Shown here piece after piece: positions 7,013 to 12,528 of a stretch of 22,801 nt of DNA. Source of the DNA: a virus; the IMG/VR virus record IMGVR_UViG_3300027413_000034, positions 1 through 22,801 of that record. The stretch is one strand, 5' to 3'. The first letter of the stretch is position 1; every line of letters begins with the position of its first letter. The position numbers were made by a program, and so were the translations under genes. A model generated the notes under the pieces. It was not told where the DNA came from, searched no databases, and saw only the letters and a list, made by a program, of their open reading frames with translations.

Positions 7013-8344
7013 TTAAAAGCCGAAGCCTCTTTTTGTTACTTTTGTTCCCGCCCTTACAGGCCAGAGGTACTCTACAGCATACCGTATACCATCTGAGAAG
7101 TGTTCTACACCGTCCTTCTTACAGATAGTAGCAGTATTGGGGTTGCCATCAACCCACACAGTCCTTTCCATAGACTGTATGACGTTAGTGCAACGAGGGT
7201 GAACATAGATATCTATAGTACCCTTAGCGTTTTCTAACTTCTTGTTAACAGCAGCCACCGAGTCCACTATGGGGGGAGCCTTGTTATGTGATCGTAGTTG
7301 TATACCGTGGGATAGCAAGATACTAAAGTCGGTAACGCCCACAGCAGCAGAGGTCTTTCGAGCCTTCCCTGCAGGGTCAGGATAACCGATAATCTTGTGT
7401 CCTTTGTATTTAGCCACTAGTGATTGAGCCAACGTCTCTGTGTCTGGATGTCCTATACTTTCAGCAAGTATGTGCATTTGACCACCCCTAACCGCGAAAA
7501 CGGTTGTAGCCTGTATACCAACGTTAAAGTCGATAGCGCAGTGTACATCTTCATTCTCTTCAAAGTCAGGTAGACTGTTGTCTATGTGCTTCTTTCTATT
7601 AAACATATAAAATACATTATTACCAGAGTCTTCAAAGGAAGCCTCATACTCTCTAGCAAACTTAATAGGGTCTAGTGTAGTCTTAACCCTTTCGATTTCC
7701 GTCTCATCTAGGTACGGCGAATCATGGTAGGTGTAGTGAAAACTCTTCCAGTCATCATCTACATCTTGTCTGTTGTATAACTCCCAAAAGTAATCATATC
7801 CTTTGGGTGTACTAATTATTAATGCTCTTCCTGGGTTAGCACCATAGCGCTCTGCATTCTGTTCACTCCAACGAGTAGTAATACATGGCTGGATAATACT
7901 CTCCCAAGACTCTTTAAAATTCATTCCTGCACCTTTCCAAGAGGTGACCTCGTCTCCTATAACCATGTACTGTCCACTACCCCGCATCCTTTCGGAAGCT
8001 TCGTAGGACCATAGCTTGAGGTTAACGTTTCTAGGGAACCAGAAGTGTCCTGCAGCCCTAGAAGACTTGTCTGCATAACTTTCCATGCCTAACTGATAGG
8101 CTAGTAGCGGAAAGTAAATATCTACTGCTTGCTGATAGGTAGGAGCGATGAGAGCTACGTTTTTGTTAGGAACACTTTCATCAAGCTCCATTAATTCTTG
8201 TACTGCTATCATGGCAGCTGTAGCACCTAAGTAAGACTTACCAAAGCCCCTTGAAGCACACGCTACAGCATACCTACAGTTATTGTCTATAAATAAGGAT
8301 TCAATAACATCGGACTGGCCTTCGTTTAATACTATCTCTTGCAC
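7013..8344 (-). CDS. terL: terminase large subunit (DNA-packaging ATPase and nuclease)
   Basis: This 443-residue protein is the motor that drives DNA into the prohead and cuts it. The ATPase domain has a Walker A-type loop ASRGFGKS (30-37), an adenine-side segment NVALIAPTYQQA (62-73), Walker B YMVIGDE (126-132) and a coupling motif STPKG (178-182). The RNase H-like nuclease domain has acidic residues in AIDFNVG (D272), YPDPAGKA (D323) and HFSDGIRYAVEYL (D418). Length fits podovirus and siphovirus large terminases. Translation starts at GTG (8344), directly after the stop of the upstream membrane protein gene. The probable small subunit lies 1.2 kb upstream, with four small genes between, recalling the T7 order of small terminase, membrane/lysis genes, then large terminase. 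Confidence 0.97.
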   Translation of the reverse strand: MQEIVLNEGQSDVIESLFIDNNCRYAVACASRGFGKSYLGATAAMIAVQELMELDESVPNKNVALIAPTYQQAVDIYFPLLAYQLGMESYADKSSRAAGHFWFPRNVNLKLWSYEASERMRGSGQYMVIGDEVTSWKGAGMNFKESWESIIQPCITTRWSEQNAERYGANPGRALIISTPKGYDYFWELYNRQDVDDDWKSFHYTYHDSPYLDETEIERVKTTLDPIKFAREYEASFEDSGNNVFYMFNRKKHIDNSLPDFEENEDVHCAIDFNVGIQATTVFAVRGGQMHILAESIGHPDTETLAQSLVAKYKGHKIIGYPDPAGKARKTSAAVGVTDFSILLSHGIQLRSHNKAPPIVDSVAAVNKKLENAKGTIDIYVHPRCTNVIQSMERTVWVDGNPNTATICKKDGVEHFSDGIRYAVEYLWPVRAGTKVTKRGFGF

Positions 8345-8548
8345 TTACTTACTTCCCATGTTAGTTGGAGCATACTGCTCTCCATTGTAAGCAGGATAAG
8401 CTTCTTCTTCAACTCCAGAGTTACAACCAAAAACGACTATGCCTAAAAAGATACAGGCGTAGAGTGTGCCACGTTTCATCCACACCATAAAGCCGTCAAA
8501 AGCAGTTTCTGCCTGTGTTTGCGCAACTGCTTTAACTATGTCACTCAT
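8345..8548 (-). CDS. small membrane protein, possible lipoprotein
   Basis: This 67-residue protein has one hydrophobic segment at about 28-43 and an acidic, Tyr-rich tail. Read from an internal ATG at codon 24, it becomes MKRGTLYACIFLGIVVFGC, a short lipoprotein-like signal ending in a cysteine. That is the layout of an outer spanin, and in T7 spanin genes also lie just before the large terminase. However, phenylalanine at the -2 position is unusual and the internal start has no good ribosome binding site. The full frame begins with ATG overlapping the upstream stop (TAATGA). Membrane location is likely; the lysis role is only a suggestion. Confidence 0.65.
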   Translation of the reverse strand: MSDIVKAVAQTQAETAFDGFMVWMKRGTLYACIFLGIVVFGCNSGVEEEAYPAYNGEQYAPTNMGSK

Positions 8549-8865
8549 TAGTCATGTTCCCCGTTGTTACGCCTACCGTTATAACCGTCAAGGCGTTGGG
8601 ACAGGTTATTAAATACTTGTGGGTTTCTACTAGCAGTGTCAAACGTACCAACTGTTATTGCTATAGCTGCAAGCAAGGCTATGTGTGCTACTGCACTTAA
8701 TGCAAATACAAAGTAACTACCCAAGAGCATACTAAACACAATACACCACATCCATGCGAGTATCTGCAGGATCATGTGTCTTACTGTTGTGTCTGGAATA
8801 TTCTTTAAAGGACTTATACTACAATCCATAACAGAATTCCAAGAATCATATATATGTTGTCTCAT
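8548..8865 (-). CDS. two-TM membrane protein
   Basis: This 105-residue protein has two hydrophobic helices at about 31-49 and 52-76. They are preceded by a polar N-terminus and followed by a hydrophilic Arg/Asn-rich tail (SQRLDGYNGRRNNGEHD). It overlaps both neighbours by one base (TAATG), so it is tightly coupled to the Na/Pi-like gene upstream. Holin-like topology is possible, but size and sequence are not diagnostic. Coupling with the transporter-like gene also allows a partner role. Confidence 0.7.
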   Translation of the reverse strand: MRQHIYDSWNSVMDCSISPLKNIPDTTVRHMILQILAWMWCIVFSMLLGSYFVFALSAVAHIALLAAIAITVGTFDTASRNPQVFNNLSQRLDGYNGRRNNGEHD

Positions 8866-9296
8866 TAACCAACTCTTTCTACATATTTAGCTATTTGATG
8901 TACGAAGGGGAGTAGCCCTATCGCCATTAGTAGGTTTACACCAGTATGAACTACTGCAATCCTTAATGTGTCGTCTTTAGGCATACCATCAGAAACTAAC
9001 AATCCTGCTAGCCAGATAGTACCTGTAGTGCCAAGGTTAGCACCGAGAACTGCCGCAATAGCCGCAGGTAGTGGAACTGCCCCTGAAGCTACCAACGCTA
9101 TAATTGCTGTAGTAGACAGACTAGAACTCTGCCAAGCAAGCGTTAGTACTATAGCACCAAAAAACATATAAATAGGATTGGCTGTAAACCACTCCAAGTG
9201 TTTCATGTTGCCCATAGCTTTCATTCCACCAGAAAACATTTTAAGACCTACGTAAAAGACTACGAGGCCACAAAGAACTTGTACATAATGGGGCAT
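8865..9296 (-). CDS. single-domain Na+/phosphate cotransporter-like membrane protein
   Basis: This 143-residue protein is very hydrophobic. It matches one repeat of the Na/Pi cotransporter family (PF02690, NptA/SLC34 type). It shows a VGLKMFSGGMKAMG helix at 16-29, the signature WQSSSLSTTAIIALVASGAV at 55-74, LGANLGTT at 84-91, and RIAVVHTGVNLLMAIGLLPF at 112-131. In the family, the QSSS motif helps form the Na+ and phosphate sites, and full transporters have two such repeats. Here only one is encoded, so function would need a homodimer, a host partner or a different role. The start ATG follows AAGGA eight bases away. As an auxiliary gene it could raise phosphate uptake in an infected marine host. 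Family assignment is strong; activity is unproven. Confidence 0.85.
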   Translation of the reverse strand: MPHYVQVLCGLVVFYVGLKMFSGGMKAMGNMKHLEWFTANPIYMFFGAIVLTLAWQSSSLSTTAIIALVASGAVPLPAAIAAVLGANLGTTGTIWLAGLLVSDGMPKDDTLRIAVVHTGVNLLMAIGLLPFVHQIAKYVERVG

Positions 9297-9313
9297 AAGG
9301 GTTTCCTTACTTG

Positions 9314-9553
9314 TTATATTGATATATCCAAAATCTTTCCTGCTGGAACATCAGGGGTTATTTTTCCGTGTCTGTCATAGTTACTATTGTGATTGTGAAA
9401 CAACAGCACATCAAGCCTTTCTGCAGGGTCTACTACTCTGAGACTACTTGCGGCTGTTTGTGGTACTTTGACATTCGGGTGATTATTCGGGTGTAGTTTA
9501 GGCATATAAGGGTTAGAATAAAACGTATCTCCATAAGCGTTAACATTAATCAT
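9314..9553 (-). CDS. hypothetical protein between the terminase genes
   Basis: This 79-residue soluble protein is rich in Asn, Pro and His: FYSNPYMPKLHPNNHPN at about 11-27 and VLLFHNHNSNYDRHGKI at about 49-65. It overlaps the end of the putative small terminase gene by eight bases and precedes the Na/Pi-like gene by 17. No family is recognised. The histidine clusters could bind a metal, but that is speculative. Confidence 0.7.
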   Translation of the reverse strand: MINVNAYGDTFYSNPYMPKLHPNNHPNVKVPQTAASSLRVVDPAERLDVLLFHNHNSNYDRHGKITPDVPAGKILDISI

Positions 9554-9905
9554 CCTTACCTCTCCTTGTTAGAGTAATAGCCACAGGTTTCTTTTCTGTA
9601 ATCTCTTGCTCTAGTTTGTCAGGGATCTTCTTATAGCCATACATCATAAGGTTGTTAATCAGTGTGCCTTGTGTTGCAATTAACTGTGCAAAGGCACCGC
9701 CACCGAGTACTTTCTCACCACTATGATGTTTATCTAACTGGGCTTCAATGTAAGTATACTTCTGAACCATCATTTCAATGGGATCAAATTTTAGCTCTTC
9801 AAGCTTCTTGACAGATGCCATAGAATTAATGTTCTTAGAGCCTTTTGGACGACCAGCGCCTTCGCGTTTACCGCCATTTTTATTTTTGCGATTATCTATT
9901 CTCAT
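9546..9905 (-). CDS. putative terminase small subunit
   Basis: This 119-residue protein has a basic N-terminus with the pattern KREGAGRPKGSKN (13-25), which begins many phage small terminases and related DNA-binding proteins. Helical segments follow (SVKKLEELKFDPIEMMVQKY, then AFAQLIATQGTLINNLMMYG), fitting an oligomerising core. Translation starts at ATG after a consensus-strength AAGGAGG site. It is the first soluble gene after the membrane genes of the late module and lies upstream of the large terminase, as in T7 (gp18 before gp19). The role rests on this N-terminal pattern and gene order, not on a firm domain match. Confidence 0.65.
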   Translation of the reverse strand: MRIDNRKNKNGGKREGAGRPKGSKNINSMASVKKLEELKFDPIEMMVQKYTYIEAQLDKHHSGEKVLGGGAFAQLIATQGTLINNLMMYGYKKIPDKLEQEITEKKPVAITLTRRGKDD

Positions 9906-10016
9906 TGGACCTCCTTGAGTCTCTGGGAATTCTGGTTTCTCTTTCAGTTAAAAATAAAAACCTTTAATTACAATTCATTACAGTTTACATAAAACTTGTC
10001 TAATAATTAGTTGTTT

Positions 10017-10253
10017 TTACTCGTTAAAATTACGGTATTTTTCCGAAAGAGCAAGCTTAAGAATCTCAATTTGTTCTTTAAGAGATTCAATCTCGTCTTT
10101 CTGTATTTGTAGTTGTCTTTCCAAAGACGCAATAGCGTCATCATCCGACTTTCTTGCTAACATAAAAGTTTTAAACAACCCAAGAAAACCAGCCGAAGCT
10201 ATTACAACAAACATACCAAGTGAAGCAGGTAAGTATTGTAATATTCCATCCAT
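10017..10253 (-). CDS. membrane-anchored coiled-coil protein
   Basis: The preferred start is ATG at 10253, after GGAAGTAATACT, giving 78 residues. A longer frame from 10292 would overlap the upstream gene by 35 bases. A single transmembrane helix (about 8-30) is followed by a strongly charged coiled coil (about 36-72, ASLERQLQIQKDEIESLKEQ). This resembles a small inner spanin or a holin-associated protein, and the position just before the terminase fits a lysis role. It is shorter than typical inner spanins, so the assignment stays open. Confidence 0.65.
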   Translation of the reverse strand: MDGILQYLPASLGMFVVIASAGFLGLFKTFMLARKSDDDAIASLERQLQIQKDEIESLKEQIEILKLALSEKYRNFNE

Positions 10254-10257
10254 AGTA

Positions 10258-10632
10258 TTACTTCCGTTTTCCAAGGAGAGCACCAAAAACAAACATCATT
10301 GTTAGTGTGTACGGTGCTGCTGCAGCGGTTATGAGGTTCATTCCTCCGTACTCACAGTAAGCAGTAAAGCTTAAGTGACACCAGAAAGAACTTGACAGTA
10401 AGTTAAAGACTAACCGAGAAGTTAGGTTTGAAAGGTATAGCTGTCCTACTGCTACGAGGACTAACAGCCATAAAATTACTGTTGGGATTGTTATTAAAGA
10501 GAGTCCACCAGAAAGAAGAGTGTAAGTTGTTGCGAGAAGTCCCACTGCGGAGGCCACTTCTAACCCTCTACCATAGTCGAGGTTAGTAAGAGGAGCCTTA
10601 AACCGTTTTAGCTTTTCGCAAATGTCAATCAT
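10258..10632 (-). CDS. four-TM membrane protein, first gene of the packaging module
   Basis: This 124-residue protein has about four hydrophobic segments, at 24-41, 45-64, 73-92 and 100-120. It has a basic N-terminus and a GKRK end. It is the first gene after the terminator and regulatory motif at 10.76-10.88 kb, so it is probably an early part of the late transcript. Shine-Dalgarno pairing before ATG 10632 is weak (AAGAAGAACA). It overlaps nothing upstream and ends four bases before the next gene. Holin or envelope-modifying function is possible; no family is recognised. Confidence 0.7.
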   Translation of the reverse strand: MIDICEKLKRFKAPLTNLDYGRGLEVASAVGLLATTYTLLSGGLSLITIPTVILWLLVLVAVGQLYLSNLTSRLVFNLLSSSFWCHLSFTAYCEYGGMNLITAAAAPYTLTMMFVFGALLGKRK

Positions 10633-10763
10633 TGTTCTTCTTTAACATTTTAATTATCCTTTAAAGAGTTTCTTTTAATACAAAACAAAAACTAAAACTA
10701 CTTACATAACCTTTATAATAGTTTTAAAACTACTACCCCCAAAGGTACCTTCTTCAGGGGTTT
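10633..10763 (-). other. 5' leader of the late module
   Basis: This 131-base leader between the regulatory motif and the first late gene contains no gene of usual size. It holds a hairpin-forming ACCCC...GGGGT pair around an AAGGTACCTT palindrome (about 10735-10760) and an AGTTTTAAAACT palindrome (about 10720-10731). A seven-codon frame, MLKKNND, starts at 10645 after AAAGGA. The tiny frame could be a leader peptide or chance. The structure may influence mRNA stability or translation. Confidence 0.4.
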
Positions 10764-10788
10764 ATATCATAAGCGATCTCTATTTTTC
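10764..10788 (-). promoter_or_regulatory. putative phage promoter-like motif, copy 2
   Basis: The minus strand reads AAATAGAGATCGCTTATGAT followed by ATAAA. It shares 16 identical bases with copy 1, and nearly all of its core with copy 3, which also has CGCTTATGAT. It stands immediately after a strong terminator and ahead of the packaging module, where a late promoter is expected. TATGAT could pass as a host -10 box, but no TTGACA-like box is at the right distance. A phage-specific signal is therefore favoured. Confidence 0.6.
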
Positions 10789-10803
10789 TACCATAAAAGT
10801 ATG

Positions 10804-10877
10804 AAAAAAAAAAATAAGGGGGTCTCCCCTACTCTCTAACAAGTAACCCGAAGGCTACCTGAAAGAGAGTAAGGGAG
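10804..10877 (-). terminator. strong intrinsic terminator with UUCG loop
   Basis: On the minus strand CTCCCTTACTCTCT pairs with AGAGAGTAGGGGAG. An inner stem AGGTAGCC/GGTTACTT closes on a TTCG tetraloop. After CCCCCTTA comes a run of 11 T. The long stem, stable UUCG loop and T run make this the clearest terminator in the window. It lies six bases beyond the last gene of the replication/nucleotide region and before the late module. Confidence 0.92.
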
Positions 10878-10882
10878 AGGGG

Positions 10883-11074
10883 CTAGAGGATGTATCCCTC
10901 TAAGCCATTTATTTTTCCTTCATACATAGAAGTATACTCGTTCCAAAGTAACCAGTGTTCATTACCTCGATACTCAACAACCATCTTTTCCATGTAGTCT
11001 TCTTTTTCTAACTTAACGTAAGTAACTAGCAAGTGATCCATGTTAGCCTTTTTAGGGTGAAAGATTTCTGTCAT
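10883..11074 (-). CDS. small hypothetical protein, last gene before the terminator
   Basis: From ATG 11074 (GGTGAATACT upstream) it encodes 63 residues. A GTG at 11083 would add three. The sequence includes KKANMDHLLVTYVKLEKEDY and an EYRGNEHWLLWNEYTSMYEG stretch suggestive of a small beta-sheet fold. It has no membrane segment and no known domain. It closes the nrdJ-to-terminator operon. Confidence 0.65.
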   Translation of the reverse strand: MTEIFHPKKANMDHLLVTYVKLEKEDYMEKMVVEYRGNEHWLLWNEYTSMYEGKINGLEGYIL

Positions 11075-11079
11075 AGTAT

Positions 11080-11208
11080 TCACCAGTGATGTATTACGTT
11101 AACTAACAACAGAGTACCAATAATCACTTGCATAGCGATACCTGCGTAGTTAAGAAATTTAAGTTGAACACGTTGCTTATTAGCAGAATGTTTATATTCT
11201 TCATTCAT
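11080..11208 (-). CDS. 42-residue single-TM protein
   Basis: An ATG at 11208 overlaps the stop of the upstream gene (TAATG) and opens a 42-residue frame. It has a polar basic N-terminus (MNEEYKHSANKQRVQLKF) and one hydrophobic helix (about 22-39, AGIAMQVIIGTLLLVNVI), ending HHW. It fills the gap between two other genes exactly, and its stop touches the next start. It is a small inner-membrane peptide of unknown role. Confidence 0.65.
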   Translation of the reverse strand: MNEEYKHSANKQRVQLKFLNYAGIAMQVIIGTLLLVNVIHHW

Positions 11209-11636
11209 TACACTTCCTCTAAGAGAACAACTTCAACATTCTCAGGATTATCTAGCTTAGATACCATTTCATAGTATTCCTTTGTTGTTACTACTACAGG
11301 GTAGTACCCTGCTTCAATAAAGCCGTTAGCGGTTACAACCTCCCAACGGTGAAGAGACCAAGGCAAGTTACCTATTTCTTGGTTAATTGCTCTAAGCTTT
11401 TCAGGTATAGGATCAGTAGCAATAATAGTCATGTCAGGGTGTTTCCAACAGTACCTAATAAGTTCTTCTGTAAACTTGTCTATACCATAAATAGCGACAA
11501 AGCCAAGATAACCATACTTTTTGTAGTAGTCTTCGTAAGCTGTTTTAGGAGAGTGTTTGAGTTTAATCTTTTTAACAGGACCAGAAGACTCTTTTTTAGG
11601 TCTTCCTCTTCCCCGTTTTTCTTCAGTCAGAGTCAT
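11208..11636 (-). CDS. hypothetical protein with N-terminal AT-hook
   Basis: This 142-residue protein opens with a basic, AT-hook-like KRGRGRPKK (7-15) and a Lys-rich linker. A mixed alpha/beta domain follows (YLGFVAIYGIDKFTEELIRY, then MTIIATDPIPEKL, then YYPVVVTTKEYYEMV). The N-terminus suggests binding to AT-rich DNA; the rest is not a family I know. Its start overlaps the end of the glutaredoxin gene by 14 bases. Confidence 0.75.
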   Translation of the reverse strand: MTLTEEKRGRGRPKKESSGPVKKIKLKHSPKTAYEDYYKKYGYLGFVAIYGIDKFTEELIRYCWKHPDMTIIATDPIPEKLRAINQEIGNLPWSLHRWEVVTANGFIEAGYYPVVVTTKEYYEMVSKLDNPENVEVVLLEEV

Positions 11637-11871
11637 TCTGAGGCTTCCTTAAGCTTTTGTTTAGTTCATCAAACCCGCCAACTAACTTTAAAACAGCAGG
11701 AACACTCATTCTATCAAGGTCTAGCACTAAAGAACGGTAAGCCTTGTAGGTGTCACTTGTTGGATTAATTTTAGACAAGTTAACCTCTACAAAGTCTTCG
11801 TTGTTTTCTTTTAGCAAGTCTTTAGCCATACTGCAAAACAGACAGTTATCTTTGCTAATTACAAGGTGCAT
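11623..11871 (-). CDS. glutaredoxin-like redox protein
   Basis: This 82-residue protein has the thioredoxin fold order of a compact glutaredoxin. VISKDNCLFC places the redox pair at C10 and C13, then comes a helix (SMAKDLLKENN), a strand (DFVEVNL), a cis-proline region (MSVPAVLKL, P58) and a GGFDEL turn near 65-70. In T4 and marine phages such proteins reduce the phage ribonucleotide reductase. nrdJ lies three genes upstream in the same operon, so it is the likely partner. CLFC is not the commonest active site (CPYC), so redox potential may differ. The ATG overlaps the upstream stop by one base. Confidence 0.85.
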   Translation of the reverse strand: MHLVISKDNCLFCSMAKDLLKENNEDFVEVNLSKINPTSDTYKAYRSLVLDLDRMSVPAVLKLVGGFDELNKSLRKPQNDSD

Positions 11872-12053
11872 TACTCTTCTTCCTCTTCAAGTTCTAAAAG
11901 GATACCTTGTTCAAACCCTGAACAGTAAACTTCAAAAAGAATGTCTTCAAGAGTCATTGAAGGGTCTAACTCAAACTCCTCTGAAAACTCGTTAAAAGAT
12001 TCTTCTGCTAAGTTATCTATTATTTCTTCAAGCCGCAATTCTGTTGTCTTCAT
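11871..12053 (-). CDS. small acidic protein
   Basis: This 60-residue protein is very acidic: about 21 Glu and Asp, ending in a run of five Glu. Predicted helices are RLEEIIDNLAEESFNEFSEE and LEDILFEVYCSGFEQGILLE. It lies between an 80-residue protein and the glutaredoxin, with short gaps. Acidic small proteins in phages often mimic DNA or inhibit host nucleic-acid-binding proteins. That is a general association, not evidence here. Confidence 0.65.
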   Translation of the reverse strand: MKTTELRLEEIIDNLAEESFNEFSEEFELDPSMTLEDILFEVYCSGFEQGILLELEEEEE

Positions 12054-12061
12054 AAGTTTTC

Positions 12062-12304
12062 CTAACTAGTTTTAAAGTCTTCTTCTACCATAGCCAGTGC
12101 TCCTATGAGCATAGCCTTTATCATTTCGGGGTCGTTATCCATAGCAATACAGATAAGTTCATCATCTTCATCGTTATCCCAAGTTACTACAACAGCATTT
12201 TTTGTAAACACCTTTTCTAGTTGATCCATAATCCAGTCGTGGTTTTTGTAAGGATCCTGTTGAGGAACCTCACGCTGTTTAAACTTTATAACGTTATCTG
12301 TCAT
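12062..12304 (-). CDS. hypothetical protein
   Basis: This 80-residue soluble protein contains AVVVTWDNDEDDELICIAMD followed by a helix, PEMIKAMLIGALAMVEEDF. The pattern of strand, acidic turn, strand and helix is similar to small phage proteins of unknown function found in many podoviruses. ATG overlaps the upstream stop by four bases. The Shine-Dalgarno match is poor, so translational coupling is likely. Confidence 0.65.
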   Translation of the reverse strand: MTDNVIKFKQREVPQQDPYKNHDWIMDQLEKVFTKNAVVVTWDNDEDDELICIAMDNDPEMIKAMLIGALAMVEEDFKTS

Positions 12305-12528
12305 AGAGGAAGCAAGTTAAAGTAAGTAAGTAACCAGATAGCTACAAACACTTTAGCGGTTTCTATTGCAATTCTAATAGCAGCTATAAAAATCCAAGCA
12401 AAAGCTTTACCTGCTCCTGCTCCAACTTCTGTTGCTAAATCTTTTTCTGAATCTCTCACTGACTCTTCCTTTTTTAAACTATTTCTTAATGTTTTTTGTA
12501 GTTCTTCTAAACTGCTTTTATTAGTCAC
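12301..12528 (-). CDS. small membrane protein downstream of nrdJ
   Basis: This 75-residue protein has a charged N-terminal half (about 1-32), then a Gly/Ala hinge (EVGAGAGKAFAW). A long hydrophobic stretch (about 43-72) contains two charges, so it forms one or two membrane helices. It starts at GTG inside the nrdJ stop (GTGA), with GGAGG about ten bases upstream within nrdJ. Function is unknown. Confidence 0.6.
   Translation of the reverse strand: MTNKSSLEELQKTLRNSLKKEESVRDSEKDLATEVGAGAGKAFAWIFIAAIRIAIETAKVFVAIWLLTYFNLLPL

Noticed and set aside
9906-10016. Possible promoter in the gap before the small terminase gene
   Set aside because: The sequence is simply AT-rich. No GATCGCT motif, no convincing -35/-10 pair and no terminator hairpin were found.
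10254-10292. Longer N-terminus for the membrane coiled-coil protein
   Set aside because: It overlaps the preceding gene by 35 bases, while ATG 10253 has a site and gives a sensible membrane-protein start.
10633-10645. Seven-codon frame MLKKNND as a leader peptide gene
   Set aside because: Too short to distinguish from chance. It is mentioned only in the leader entry.
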